64,000 nucleotides of DNA from Streptomyces sp. ML-6 (GTDB lineage Bacteria; Actinomycetota; Actinomycetes; Streptomycetales; Streptomycetaceae): positions 4,430,501-4,494,500 of the forward strand of contig NZ_JAOTIK010000001.1 of NCBI RefSeq assembly GCF_030116705.1, read 5' to 3'. Numbering within the stretch: position 1 is the first letter of the stretch; every line of letters begins with the position of its first letter. Below, in pieces: positions 18,041 through 26,638 of the stretch. The notes below the pieces were generated by a model that worked only from the letters and a program-made list of their open reading frames with translations, was not told the origin of the DNA and made no database searches. Both the position numbers and the translations under genes were made by a program.

Positions 18041-18298
18041 ATGGCACACGGAGCGGCGGACATGACGACGGCAGGTGGCGAACTGCAGCCGACGGAGGAA
18101 GGCATCGAGGACGCCGAGCGGGCGCGCGACGAGTTGAGGGATGCGCTGAGGGTGGCGGGGGTGAAGCTGCCGTCCCTGTCCCTCGATGCCGTTTCCTGTG
18201 CGGGGACCGCCCCGGGTGTGCTGGTCGACCTGGGGCGGTGCAATGTGGAGACGGCCCGTGCGCTCGCTGTCGCGCTCCGGCGGGAGGCGGGGCGGTGA
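18041..18298 (+). CDS. Small hypothetical protein next to XRE module
   Basis: An 85-aa acidic protein (start MAHGAADMTTAGGE; ATG preceded by GCGGGAG). The core ERARDELRDALRVAGVKLPS...CAGTAPGVLVDLGRCNVETARALAVALRR is recurrent in Streptomyces near XRE-DUF5753 genes. It overlaps the next gene by GTGA and is divergent from the XRE gene. Function unknown; a role as a partner of the regulator module is a contextual guess. Confidence 0.65.
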   Translation: MAHGAADMTTAGGELQPTEEGIEDAERARDELRDALRVAGVKLPSLSLDAVSCAGTAPGVLVDLGRCNVETARALAVALRREAGR

Positions 18299-18573
18299 CC
18301 CGGCGGGTGTTCCGTTACGTTCCGTTCTCCGTCGAGCAGGACGTGACGGCGGAACCGGAGTACGGGGCGCGTTGTGTGTCCGGTGACAAAACCGAGTGCG
18401 GTGCGGAGTTCGGTACGTACGGCGGTCCCGGGCCGGTGGAGGAGTGGCAGCGCGGGCACACGCAGGAGACGGGCCACCGGCGCTACCGCCGGAACTTCGG
18501 CGACTACGCGGTGCTGCGGCCGTTGACCGACGAACCGGCCCGGCTCGCGCGGACGCACGGAGGAACGGCGTGA
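18295..18573 (+). CDS. DUF7848-like small protein
   Basis: A 92-aa protein starting at a GTG that overlaps the upstream stop. Sequence features RYVPFSVEQD...YGARCVSGDKTECGAEFG...VEEWQRGHTQETGHRRYRR show two cysteines and a terminal 'H-x-x-T-x-H' that may bind metal. I recognise it as the small Streptomyces family now labelled DUF7848. It is the second gene of a three-gene operon with overlaps at both ends. Confidence 0.65.
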   Translation: MTRRVFRYVPFSVEQDVTAEPEYGARCVSGDKTECGAEFGTYGGPGPVEEWQRGHTQETGHRRYRRNFGDYAVLRPLTDEPARLARTHGGTA

Positions 18574-19004
18574 GGTTCGCCCCCGCCGCCGGGCGGCCGT
18601 GGCGCGATGCGTGGCCGCCGGTCGCGCGGGCGGATGACGGCAACGCGTGGGTGGAGGGGGCCTGTTGGCTGTACTGCCGACGCGAGGGCGTGCGCGTGCT
18701 GTGGATCGGTTCCGTGCATACCCCCGGCGCGACGGGCGACGTGTACGCGTGCGGTCCGTGCCTGATGGAGATCGACCGCATAGTGCGAGCCCAGACCCAC
18801 CACCGCGACACAACCGACAGCCGCGACACAACCGACAGCCGCGCCGTACGCCCCGCACGGACCGTGCGGCCCGCGAGACTCGCCCTGCCCGCCCACACAC
18901 CACCGGCGGGCGGGCCCGGGACGACGGCGTGCGAGCACCGGCAGACCGAGAACCGCGCCGGCAAGACCTTCTGCCGGGCCTGCGAGCGGCAGCTCTACCT
19001 GTGA
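18570..19004 (+). CDS. Hypothetical protein with CxxC motifs
   Basis: A 144-aa protein (GTG start overlapping the preceding stop). The N-terminal half has a folded segment (WVEGACWLYCRREGVRVLWIG...DVYACGPCLMEIDR) with CxxxxC/CxxC pairs. A linker with the tandem repeat DTTDSR follows (24-bp DNA repeat near 18806-18845), and a C-terminal mini zinc-ribbon (CEHRQTENRAGKTFCRACERQ). Similar short zinc-ribbon tails occur in many Streptomyces accessory proteins. Function unknown. Confidence 0.55.
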   Translation: MRFAPAAGRPWRDAWPPVARADDGNAWVEGACWLYCRREGVRVLWIGSVHTPGATGDVYACGPCLMEIDRIVRAQTHHRDTTDSRDTTDSRAVRPARTVRPARLALPAHTPPAGGPGTTACEHRQTENRAGKTFCRACERQLYL

Positions 19005-19166
19005 GGAGATCGCTTCCTCTCTCGGGGAGCGATCGGGGCTGTGTCGCACCCGATTGCGCGCAATCGAGCCGCTTCCAGGGAAAACCACAACTCGCCGCAA
19101 TTCTTGCTCGCTCGGGCCATGTCTCGCTCATCCTGGATCTCCGACTGCACAGCCCTGGAGGGCGAT

Positions 19167-19886
19167 GTGACGCTCAGGCTCATCGGTACGACCAGCGACG
19201 AAGGCGACTGCCCCACTTTGTACGAGATCGAGGGAACGGACGAAATCCTCGTCCAGGGCGATCGTGAGACCGACCCGGAACACCTGGTGCAACTGCGGGA
19301 CGTGAAACCGCACGAGGCGTTCATCCGCGTCCCGCGCAGCTTGCTCACCCGGTTCGCGCCGAGGTCCGAGGCACCGGAGTTGCAACCGTTCTCCTCGATC
19401 TCCCATCTGTTCCGCGAATTCCGGCACACGGCGTGGCGGCTGGAGACCCGCCGCGGGTACGCCTCCGATCGGCGCAGTCCGAAGTGGACGCGCTGGCAGG
19501 CCGGCGAGAACGTCGCCGGGGACGCGAGCGGCTGGCTGGAGAACGTCGCCGGACAGACAGCGGCCGGCAAACGGTTCGAGCGCGTCCGCCTGGTCGACGA
19601 GCCGCTCACCGAGGGACAACAATTCCTCCTCGCGAGTGCACCCGGCAACGTGGGTGCCGGCGAGGACATCCGCACTCTCTCCCGTGCACGGGCCGAGCAG
19701 CTGCGCCTGCCCGACTACGATTTCTGGCTGTTCGATTCCAGGGCCGTGGCCCGGTTCGCGTTCGACGAGAACGACACCACTCTCGGTGTGTACGTCACGG
19801 AGGACCCTGCTGAGGTACTCGCTGCCTGCCAGGCACGTGATGCCGCCTGGCATCACGCCGTGCCCACGCAACAATTCGCGAGGTAG
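19167..19886 (+). CDS. Fusion of a small XRE-satellite domain with a DUF6879 domain
   Basis: A 239-aa protein. Residues 1-75 (VTLRLIGTTSDEGDCPTLYEIEGTDEILVQG...FIRVPRSLL) correspond to a small protein that usually stands alone beside XRE-DUF5753 genes. Residues about 85-235 are DUF6879 (FREFRHTAWRLETRRGYASD ... YDFWLFDSRAVARFAFDE). The GTG at 19167 has a GGAGG 5-6 nt upstream and matches the usual start of the small protein. Fusion of the two is unusual. The following XRE-DUF5753 gene starts 10 bp downstream, so the pair is probably a regulator plus modulator. Confidence 0.75.
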   Translation: MTLRLIGTTSDEGDCPTLYEIEGTDEILVQGDRETDPEHLVQLRDVKPHEAFIRVPRSLLTRFAPRSEAPELQPFSSISHLFREFRHTAWRLETRRGYASDRRSPKWTRWQAGENVAGDASGWLENVAGQTAAGKRFERVRLVDEPLTEGQQFLLASAPGNVGAGEDIRTLSRARAEQLRLPDYDFWLFDSRAVARFAFDENDTTLGVYVTEDPAEVLAACQARDAAWHHAVPTQQFAR

Positions 19887-19896
19887 CTTCGGCAGT

Positions 19897-20745
19897 GTGA
19901 CAACCGACTTCCAGACCGCTCGTGAAGCCCTCGGCGCACGCCTGCGGGAGCTGCGCACCGAAGCCGGACTGGAAGGAAAGGACCTCGCTGCTCGGCTCGG
20001 CTGGCAGGCCTCGAAGGTCTCGCGGCTCCAGAACGGCAAGCAGACCCCTACTCGTGCCGATCTCACCGCGTGGGCGCACTCTGTCGAACAGCCGGATGCG
20101 GAGCCCGAGTTGCATGGCCTGTTGGCCGGGTTGGACATGAAGCAGCGCAACCGGTCATGGCGCAAGCAGTTGGCCAGCGGCATCGGCAACAGGCAGGAAA
20201 TCGCGGTCAGGCTCACCGAGAACACAACACAGATCCGCGGTATCGAGGTCTCGCGGGTTCCCGGCCTGTTCCAGACTCCGGAGTACGCACGCACTGTCTT
20301 CGACTCCCTCGCCGAGTTCCGGGGCATTCCTGCGACGACCGAGGCGGCCGTCGAGAAACGGATGCGCAGGCAAGAGGCCCTGTACGACCCGGAGAAGACG
20401 TTTCGGTTCCTGATCTGCGAGGCAGCTCTGTACCACCGGCCGTGCCCGGCCCAGGTGATGGCCGAGCAACTCGATCGCCTCTACAACCTCGTCGGTCGGC
20501 AGCGCGTCGAGCTGGGCATCATCCCGTTCGGCGCACAGCTGCGCCGTACCGCTCCTCACGCGTTCTGGATCTACGACACCCGGTTGGTGATTGTCGAGAC
20601 GATCACCGAGGAGCTGTGGCTCACCGACAACGAGGACGTACAGCTGTATGAGCGAGCGTGGGAGTGGCTGGCCGACTCTGCCGAGTACGGGGCACCGGCT
20701 CGACGTCTGATCGGCCGTGCACGTGCGTCGCTGGACCTCGGGTGA
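19897..20745 (+). CDS. XRE-family regulator with DUF5753 domain
   Basis: A 282-aa regulator with an N-terminal Xre HTH (LGARLRELRTEAGLEGKDLAARLGWQASKVSRLQNGK, residues 12-50) and a DUF5753 domain (GIEVSRVPGLFQTPEYARTVF ... LGIIPFGAQLRRTAPHAFWIYD). The GTG start is 7 nt after a TAGCTT box (TANNNT-N7-start), so a leaderless transcript from inside the end of the previous gene is possible besides read-through. It probably works with the DUF6879 protein encoded just upstream. Confidence 0.9.
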   Translation: MTTDFQTAREALGARLRELRTEAGLEGKDLAARLGWQASKVSRLQNGKQTPTRADLTAWAHSVEQPDAEPELHGLLAGLDMKQRNRSWRKQLASGIGNRQEIAVRLTENTTQIRGIEVSRVPGLFQTPEYARTVFDSLAEFRGIPATTEAAVEKRMRRQEALYDPEKTFRFLICEAALYHRPCPAQVMAEQLDRLYNLVGRQRVELGIIPFGAQLRRTAPHAFWIYDTRLVIVETITEELWLTDNEDVQLYERAWEWLADSAEYGAPARRLIGRARASLDLG

Positions 20746-20822
20746 GCAATCTCTGCACCCGTATTCGCAATCCTGGGCAATCGGACCGCAAGTAGGCATC
20801 CGACGCCTCTACTGTCCTGGTC

Positions 20823-21170
20823 ATGGCCTTACGGACACACAGCCCGTGCCTGGACCGACCGGCTTCCGACCTCTCGGGCTGCACGCTGATTCACCGCACA
20901 CGGGAGGCGGGCGCGCCCTCGCCCGGTCCCCGCTGGGAGCGGCCCCGGAAGTCCGGCAGAGGTGTTCCGCCGACCGCCGTGGACGCCCCTCGGGAGCCGC
21001 ACCCGGTCGCATCGCTGTCGAATGCCCAGCAGCGTGGCGTGTGCTGCGTGTTCTGCGGCATCACCCTGTCCGCCGACAACGCGGTCGGCCTGGGGCCTGG
21101 GGCGATCGATGTGCTCGGGTCCATCGTTCGCTGGTTCCCCCGATCCTGTCGGAAGGACGCGTCGACGTGA
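20823..21170 (+). CDS. Small hypothetical protein with a CxxC motif
   Basis: A 115-aa protein. The conserved portion is the C-terminal half (QQRGVCCVFCGITLSADNAVGLG...SIVRWFPRSCRKDA), which resembles small zinc-binding proteins found beside graspetide and XRE loci. The first ~65 residues are low-complexity, so the true start could be internal. The ATG at 20823 is supported by TACTGT-N7-ATG, a leaderless-type arrangement. It overlaps the next gene by GTGA. Confidence 0.5.
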   Translation: MALRTHSPCLDRPASDLSGCTLIHRTREAGAPSPGPRWERPRKSGRGVPPTAVDAPREPHPVASLSNAQQRGVCCVFCGITLSADNAVGLGPGAIDVLGSIVRWFPRSCRKDAST

Positions 21171-21343
21171 TCTTCCTGACGAAGCCGGTCCGCTCGCGCG
21201 GCGACAAGGCGTACCGCACGCTCCTCGACCACACCTGCTGCTGTGCTGCCTGCCGGTGTGCGCCGTGTCCGGTCGCGGGCCGGCTCACCCGCGTGTGGCA
21301 GCAGGCCCGCGGGCGAGGTGCGATCGCTGCCGACAGTCAGTGA
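21167..21343 (+). CDS. Very small Cys-rich hypothetical protein
   Basis: A 58-aa protein starting at a GTG overlapping the upstream stop (GTGA). It contains RSRGDKAYRTLLDHTCCCAACRCAPCPVAGRLTRVWQQAR. The A-Y-R-x-L-L-D-H...C-x-x-C pattern recurs in small proteins that precede XRE/graspetide loci in Streptomyces. Function unknown. Confidence 0.5.
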   Translation: MIFLTKPVRSRGDKAYRTLLDHTCCCAACRCAPCPVAGRLTRVWQQARGRGAIAADSQ

Positions 21344-21488
21344 ATTACGAGGAGTCGAGAGCGTACGACGCCTCCGGCGCGACCGGTCCCGGCGGCACGG
21401 TCCGTGTCCACGCGCGATCGTGCCCACTGCCCGTTTCGACGCGGCCGGCACCACCCCACCCACTGCACGAAACGACCGAGGAGGAGAC

Positions 21489-21761
21489 TTGCAAACACAC
21501 ACCTCAGCCACCGGCACGACGGTACGGGCCCCGTGGGGGCTGCGCCGGATGACTCCGCTGCGCAACGGTTCCCCCTCGCCGTGGCGGTACGTGGGTGTCG
21601 ACCCGGCCACGCAGACCGGCCGGTGGGTCGGGGAGGACGGAACGATGACACCGGCCGAGCTCGGGAGGCACGGCACGTCCGTCAACACCTATCCGCCCAC
21701 GCAGGTCGGCAAGGACGGCAAGATGGACGCCGACTCCGGCCACGACGCGACGCAGGACTAG
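21489..21761 (+). CDS. tgmA: Putative ATP-grasp-modified RiPP precursor (graspetide) TgmA
   Basis: A 90-aa precursor peptide starting at TTG with an ideal GAGGAGGAG Shine-Dalgarno. The leader has PWGLRRMTP (residues 15-23), the recognition-like motif of ATP-grasp-targeted RiPPs, followed by a conserved middle (YVGVDPATQTGRWVGEDG). The Thr/Ser/Asp-rich core spans about residues 62-90, with T63, S64, T67, T71 as candidate donors and D76, D80, D82, D86, D90 as acceptors. tgmB follows 11 bp downstream. The modification expected is side-chain ester (omega-ester) macrocyclisation; D76-G77 is a candidate aspartimide site given the linked PIMT-like methyltransferase. Confidence 0.88.
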   Translation: MQTHTSATGTTVRAPWGLRRMTPLRNGSPSPWRYVGVDPATQTGRWVGEDGTMTPAELGRHGTSVNTYPPTQVGKDGKMDADSGHDATQD

Positions 21762-21772
21762 GGGACAGCGCC

Positions 21773-22735
21773 GTGGACGGACGCCCTGTGCTGGTCTGTA
21801 CGCAGTACGAGGACGCGACCGCCGATCTGGTCATCGCGGAGTTGAACCGGCGCCGGGTACCCGTCCTCCGGTTCGACCCCGGACGGGACTTCCCCGCCCC
21901 CGCCACGCTTGCCGCACGCATCGCGCCGGGTGGATGGGGCGGACGGCTCACGGTCGGGGAGCGCACGGTCGACTTGTCCGCCGTGCGTGCCCTGTACCAC
22001 CGTCGCCCGAACCCCTGCCCGACGGACAGCGGCGAGCAGGGGGCCCGGTTTGCCGCGCGGGAGAACCGACGTGGCCTGGGTGGTGTGCTCGGTGCGCTGC
22101 CGGGGTGTCTGTACCTGAGCCATCCGCAGGCCATCGCACGGGCGGAGTACAAGCCCGCGCAGCTGGCTGCGGCGGCCCGAGGCGGCCTCATGGTCCCCGC
22201 CACATTGATCACGAACGACCCGGCGGAGGCCAAGGCGTTCTGCGATGAACAGCCGGTCATCTACAAGCCCCTGCATGCCGGTGCGTACGACGTCGAGGGC
22301 GAGCCCGCCGGAATCTGGGCCGCCCCGGTCGAGGCGGGCGAGATCGACGACGCGGTGAGCCACAGCGCGCACCTGTTCCAGGCGCGGGTGCTCAAGGTGG
22401 CGGACGTGCGCGCGGTCGTCGTCGGCGAGCGGGTGTTCAGCGCCCGGATCACCGCGCCGCCCGGGGTCGTGGACTGGAGAGCCGAGTACCAGAGCCTCGC
22501 CTACGAGCCGATCGACTGCCCGGAGGAGGTACGTGGGGTTCTGGTGCGGTTCCTCGCGGACTTCGGGCTGAACTTCGGTGCCTTCGACTTCGCCGTGACC
22601 GGGGACGGCGTGTGGTGGTTCCTGGAGTGCAATCCCAACGGGCAATGGGCGTGGCTCGAAGGGGTGGCCGGACTGCCGATCACCGCCGCGATCACGGACC
22701 TGTTGGAGACCGGAGAACGGAGCGAGCTGTCATGA
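21773..22735 (+). CDS. tgmB: ATP-grasp ribosomal peptide maturase TgmB
   Basis: A 320-aa ATP-grasp ligase of the SAV_5884 (MvdD-like) group. The N-terminal pre-ATP-grasp part has [19 protein letters not shown] and RALYHRRP. The ATP-binding lysine is in [10 protein letters not shown] and the Mg-binding signature is [14 protein letters not shown] near the C-terminus. The enzyme would activate Asp carboxylates of TgmA and couple them to Thr/Ser hydroxyls. The GTG start has GGGGA upstream; the stop overlaps tgmC (ATGA). Regulation is probably shared with the upstream XRE module. Confidence 0.92.
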   Translation: MDGRPVLVCTQYEDATADLVIAELNRRRVPVLRFDPGRDFPAPATLAARIAPGGWGGRLTVGERTVDLSAVRALYHRRPNPCPTDSGEQGARFAARENRRGLGGVLGALPGCLYLSHPQAIARAEYKPAQLAAAARGGLMVPATLITNDPAEAKAFCDEQPVIYKPLHAGAYDVEGEPAGIWAAPVEAGEIDDAVSHSAHLFQARVLKVADVRAVVVGERVFSARITAPPGVVDWRAEYQSLAYEPIDCPEEVRGVLVRFLADFGLNFGAFDFAVTGDGVWWFLECNPNGQWAWLEGVAGLPITAAITDLLETGERSELS

Positions 22736-23862
22736 CCAGCCCCTCGGCCTCGGAACGCCTGCGGGCCGACCTCGTGCGGCGGCTGTCCGGGGCCGGCACT
22801 CTGCGCAGCCCCGAATGGGAGGCGGCCGTCATGTCGGTGCCCCGGGAGGCGTTCCTCTCGCGGGGCTGGTTCGAGTACGAGGAGGGCGGCTGGTACCGCC
22901 CGGCGTCCGGGGACTCCTCGGAGGGGCTCGCGCGGATCTACGAGGACGACACCCTCGTGACGCAGGTCGCCGGAGGAGTCTTCCCCGACCAGGTAGAGGG
23001 GCGTGTCGCCGCAGCCCCCTCGTCGTCGTCCACCTTGCCGGGGCTGGTCGTGCGGATGCTCGAAGAGTTGCGGGTGACCGAGGGGATGCGCGTTCTTGAG
23101 ATCGGCACGGGCACGGGGTACTCGACCGCGTTGTTGTGCCATGCCGTCGGTGAGGACGGCGTGACCACGGTCGAGGTCGACGCCGAGGTGTCCGCCCGTG
23201 CCGGGATCGCGCTCGCCGGGGTCGGGCACCGGCCTGTTCGTGTGGTCGGCGACGGCCTGGTGGGCTTCGAGGGGAACGGCCCGTACGACCGGGTGATCGC
23301 GACATGCGGTGTGCACACGGTGCCCGCCCGCTGGCTCGCGCAGACCCGGCCCGGCGGCGAGGTCCTGGTCACGGTCGCGGGATGGATGAACGCGTCCGAA
23401 CTCGTACGCCTCACGGTCCGCGACGACGGAACGGCCGACGGCCCGGTTCTCGGGGGGCAGGTCTCGTTCATGTTGGCCCGCCCCCAACTCCCGCCACCGC
23501 TCGGTATGTTGCCGGATATCGACGTAGGTGAGGCCGTGTGGACCGGACTCGGTGCGGACGTGCTCGACGACTGGACGGCCCGATTCGTCGCGCAGTCCGC
23601 CGCTCCGTACGCACAGCGGCTGACGCTGAGACGCGGCGGCCGGACGGAACACCTCGTGATCGACGTGAGCACCGGATCGTGGGCAGCCGTCTTCCAGGAC
23701 GTACGGGGCGGAGCACGGTGGCTGGTCCGGCAGGGCGGCCCGGGGCGTTTGTGGGACGAGATCACCGAGCGCGTCACGCGGTGGCGGGCGGACGGGCGCC
23801 CGTCCGCCGACCGCATGCGGCTGCATGTCGGACCCGACGGGCAACGCCTCACCTGGGCTTGA
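22732..23862 (+). CDS. tgmC: PIMT-like methyltransferase of the graspetide system TgmC
   Basis: A 376-aa protein-L-isoaspartate O-methyltransferase homologue. The SAM motif I is [12 protein letters not shown] (121-132) and the substrate-entry region has [10 protein letters not shown] (96-104), consistent with PIMT. The extra ~150-residue C-terminal domain is typical of the graspetide-associated methyltransferases. In fuscimiditide biosynthesis a homologue methylates one Asp of the graspetide, which then closes to an aspartimide; the same is inferred here. Translationally coupled to tgmB. Confidence 0.9.
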   Translation: MTSPSASERLRADLVRRLSGAGTLRSPEWEAAVMSVPREAFLSRGWFEYEEGGWYRPASGDSSEGLARIYEDDTLVTQVAGGVFPDQVEGRVAAAPSSSSTLPGLVVRMLEELRVTEGMRVLEIGTGTGYSTALLCHAVGEDGVTTVEVDAEVSARAGIALAGVGHRPVRVVGDGLVGFEGNGPYDRVIATCGVHTVPARWLAQTRPGGEVLVTVAGWMNASELVRLTVRDDGTADGPVLGGQVSFMLARPQLPPPLGMLPDIDVGEAVWTGLGADVLDDWTARFVAQSAAPYAQRLTLRRGGRTEHLVIDVSTGSWAAVFQDVRGGARWLVRQGGPGRLWDEITERVTRWRADGRPSADRMRLHVGPDGQRLTWA

Positions 23863-23938
23863 TCGCAGGCCGACACGACTGTGGTCGCGTTGTTACAGTG
23901 CCCGAAGATCTGAAGATCTCACGGGAGAAGGCGCAACG

Positions 23939-24322
23939 ATGGTGGAAAAACCGGTACTTGCCGTCTCGTCGGGCGATCTCACGCGACTTGCGGGCGACTT
24001 GAGCGAGATGCAGGACCACCTGGACAAGCAGGTCAGGCGGATGGACGCCATCGTGGACCGGATCGAATCCGGCTGGCGCGGCGAGGCGGCCAAGGGCTAT
24101 CGGGCCCTCCACAGGGGAGCTGCCGAGGACGCTGTACGCATCAGGGAGATCCTCAAGGTTCTGGAGGAGGCCGTGCGAATGGGGCGGGACGGCTTCACGG
24201 AGCAGGACCTGGACGTGCTCCGATCCATGCGATCGGTCCAGGCCGAAGTCGATGTGGTGGCCGAGGCACGTGAGCTCTCCGAGGGCACTGCCCCGCCGTA
24301 CAGCAAGATCAACGACCTCTGA
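23939..24322 (+). CDS. WXG100-family protein 1
   Basis: A 127-aa helical hairpin protein with the W-x-G motif in the turn (SGWRGEAAKGY, near residue 44). The first helix is SSGDLTRLAGDLSEMQDHLDKQVRRM. WXG100 proteins are partners or substrates of type VII (ESX) secretion. It has a GGGAGA Shine-Dalgarno 10 nt upstream and lies in one operon with a second WXG100 gene and the toxin gene, indicating T7SS-dependent export of the toxin. No T7SS core genes lie in the window. Confidence 0.82.
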   Translation: MVEKPVLAVSSGDLTRLAGDLSEMQDHLDKQVRRMDAIVDRIESGWRGEAAKGYRALHRGAAEDAVRIREILKVLEEAVRMGRDGFTEQDLDVLRSMRSVQAEVDVVAEARELSEGTAPPYSKINDL

Positions 24323-24346
24323 ACGAAGACCCCGGGGGAGCCCCAC

Positions 24347-24646
24347 GTGTCCAACGACCACATAGGTGTCACCTTTTCCACCCTGCGAGAACTGGCCGGC
24401 GACCTCGAGGACATACTCAAACAGCTCAACGAGAGGCTCGAAACGCTTTACGGAAGAACCGAGAAGGTGGTTCTCACGTGGGAAGGGGAAGCCCGGGACG
24501 CGTTCGTGGACGAGCTCGACAAGTGGGACCGTCAGATGCAGGACCTGCAGGCGGCCCAGGCATGGCTGCACGAGGTCGTCACCACCGGTCACAGCAACTA
24601 CGCGGAAGCCCACCGGGCCGTTCTGCGCGGTTGGGGGGCTGCCTGA
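24347..24646 (+). CDS. WXG100-family protein 2
   Basis: A 99-aa WXG100 protein with the turn motif TWEGEARDAF (near residue 44) and FSTLRELAGDLEDILKQLNERL as helix 1. It starts at GTG after a GGGGGAG Shine-Dalgarno and its stop overlaps the toxin gene start (TGATG). It presumably forms a heterodimer with the first WXG100 protein or docks onto the N-terminal domain of the toxin for export. Confidence 0.85.
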   Translation: MSNDHIGVTFSTLRELAGDLEDILKQLNERLETLYGRTEKVVLTWEGEARDAFVDELDKWDRQMQDLQAAQAWLHEVVTTGHSNYAEAHRAVLRGWGAA

Positions 24647-26613
24647 TGGCCGAACCGTCCTCCAGCCCTTCCCCCTCGGCCATGCCCTCGGCCGGCAGCG
24701 GCTCACCGAAGGGGCCCTCGGACAGTGGTTCCGAGCCGGCTCCGGAACCCTCGCCCGGTTCGCTCAAGGACCCCCAGGGGCGGGACATATCGCGTCATGA
24801 CACCGGTTCCGCCGAGCGGGAGCGCAAGAGGAACGTCGAGGCGCTCAAGCCCGCGACTCCTCCGGACGGCAATGGCGGGTTCGATATCTCGCCGGGGCAC
24901 GTCTACTACGCCTCAGGTCTCGTCAGTAACGAGCAGTTCGAGTTCGACAAGTCCGCGAGACGGTTGGTCGATGCGGTCGGAGGGTGGAGCCAGACCCAGG
25001 TGGCAGGGCGGGGGCACGGCGCTGACGCCTTCGCCGCGGCCTACGCGGATGTAGCCGAAAGTTTTCTCCAGCTGTGGGCCAAGAGCATCATGAGCATCGA
25101 AGGGGTCATCGTCGGCCTCACGGTGACGGCCAACAACTACCAGCGGGCGGACTGGGCCTCGCGGGATGCCGGCCGCCGGAACCGATGGGAGGAACCTCCG
25201 TCCAGGAACCCGCCGGTCAGCGTGGGCAGGACGACGTACAAGCCGGTGTCGTCGATCAAGTGGACGGGGACGGGCGACGACTCCGGCCCGATCCTCGCGT
25301 GGGCCGGAGACGGCCCGGACTGGCTCTCCCGACAGATCGACGAGGCCATCGAGCACGTCCTCAGGCTCGGAAAAACCGTGGAGATCACCCCCGGTGCCAA
25401 GACGGAGCATTTACGGGCCATCGGTGACGCATGGCTCGCGGCCTCGAAGGCGGCGAAAGCCTCCGCCACCAACTTCACTTCGTGCATCGCCTACCTCACC
25501 GACGGCGGCAACAGTGAGTGGCAAGGAGCGATGAACTCCTTCTGCCAGTCGATCTGGGGCACGACGGCCTGGGGCGGCAGCCGAAGGATCTCCGACGCGA
25601 AACCGGCACCCCGCGGTGCTGCGGACGCCCGGGAGTGGAGAACCAACCCTTCCGAGTCGCCAGCCGGCAGACGACCCATCATTGAGGTTCTCGCGCGAAC
25701 CGGCGAAACGTTGCACCGGGCCTTCCACGACGCGGCGGACGCGGCGGACAAGTCTCGGGAGACCACCTCGCGGCTCGCGGCGGAGGCGGCAAACGCCACG
25801 GTCAAGGACCTGACGGTGGACATCGACTTCGGCGAGCTGACCAGGCTCGGTGCCACGCTGGCGTTCGGGGAGATCACGGCCACCTTCGCCAAGCACATGG
25901 ACAAGGAAGGTGCGGACGCGGCGGTGGAAGCCTGCCATGCCGCCTTCCACGAAGCAGCGAAGACAGTGAGAGGACTCGAACCCGAACTGAAGGAAGCCTC
26001 GTTGAGCGCTCCGACGTTCGCGGCGGAAGAGGCGCGTGCCCGCGCGTTCGGCGCTCGGGCGCTCGACGAGTTCAAGCCGCGCCATCGCTGGTCCCGGCCG
26101 GGCAACGCGGATATCGGTGTCTACGAAATCGATCTGGCCTCGACCGAGTGGCTGGAGAACTCGCACACCGTGAACAAACATGTCGGCCTGACGGACGAAC
26201 AACTCGCCCAACGCCTGCGGGACGACCTGAAGAAGGGGCCCCGGCCCGGAACCGAATGGGAGTACGGGCAGCCAATGGTTGCCAGAGCCTCTGCCTTCAA
26301 GGACATCGATTCGGCTCAGCGAATGACCCAGTACACCATCGACGCGAACCAAGATTCCATCGATCGTTGGATCGAGAGGCAACCCAAAAAAGGTGAACGA
26401 CTGGATATCCGGGTGGCTCACACCGCTGATCCGGATGAGTACAGCGGCCGGAGCATCGACAAGGCCGAGATGAAGGGTTCTCCGTTTCCTGTAGACAAGG
26501 CGATTAACGTGAAGGGGGTTGAAACGCGCCTCGTGTACAATCCCGATCTGGATCCGCCGTTCACTGTGCTGTCGTCCATGCCTGCCGATCCCAAGAATTT
26601 GAAGGATAAATGA
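24646..26613 (+). CDS. Polymorphic toxin with WXG-like N-terminus and C-terminal RNase A-like (CdiA-type) domain
   Basis: A 655-aa protein. Residues 1-60 are Pro/Ser-rich. Residues about 85-170 are helical with WXG-like features (FEFDKSARRLVDAVGGWSQTQVAGRG...). The central region (about 200-500) is helical and variable. The C-terminal ~145 residues (from about 505) match the bacterial RNase A-like toxin fold of CdiA-CT type: ENSHTVNKHVGLTDEQLAQRL, then ASAFKDIDSAQRMTQYTI, SIDRWIERQPKKGERL and VETRLVYNPDLDPPFTVL. The H-T-x-x-K-H motif is the likely catalytic centre. The immunity gene follows directly. DNA of the C-terminal end becomes AT-richer, as expected for exchanged toxin tips. Confidence 0.82.
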   Translation: MAEPSSSPSPSAMPSAGSGSPKGPSDSGSEPAPEPSPGSLKDPQGRDISRHDTGSAERERKRNVEALKPATPPDGNGGFDISPGHVYYASGLVSNEQFEFDKSARRLVDAVGGWSQTQVAGRGHGADAFAAAYADVAESFLQLWAKSIMSIEGVIVGLTVTANNYQRADWASRDAGRRNRWEEPPSRNPPVSVGRTTYKPVSSIKWTGTGDDSGPILAWAGDGPDWLSRQIDEAIEHVLRLGKTVEITPGAKTEHLRAIGDAWLAASKAAKASATNFTSCIAYLTDGGNSEWQGAMNSFCQSIWGTTAWGGSRRISDAKPAPRGAADAREWRTNPSESPAGRRPIIEVLARTGETLHRAFHDAADAADKSRETTSRLAAEAANATVKDLTVDIDFGELTRLGATLAFGEITATFAKHMDKEGADAAVEACHAAFHEAAKTVRGLEPELKEASLSAPTFAAEEARARAFGARALDEFKPRHRWSRPGNADIGVYEIDLASTEWLENSHTVNKHVGLTDEQLAQRLRDDLKKGPRPGTEWEYGQPMVARASAFKDIDSAQRMTQYTIDANQDSIDRWIERQPKKGERLDIRVAHTADPDEYSGRSIDKAEMKGSPFPVDKAINVKGVETRLVYNPDLDPPFTVLSSMPADPKNLKDK

Positions 26614-26638
26614 CGTCGAATTTGGAGGTGAGTTTCAA

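Noticed and set aside
18806..18845. DTTDSR DNA repeat as the start of a CRISPR-like array
   Set aside because: Only two short direct copies without spacers, inside a coding frame, and no cas genes.
17923..19131. N-terminal extension of the XRE-DUF5753 gene up to 19131
   Set aside because: The extension is Arg/Ser/Pro-rich, overlaps the divergent small-gene operon, and the internal GTG at 17922 has a good Shine-Dalgarno right before the HTH domain.
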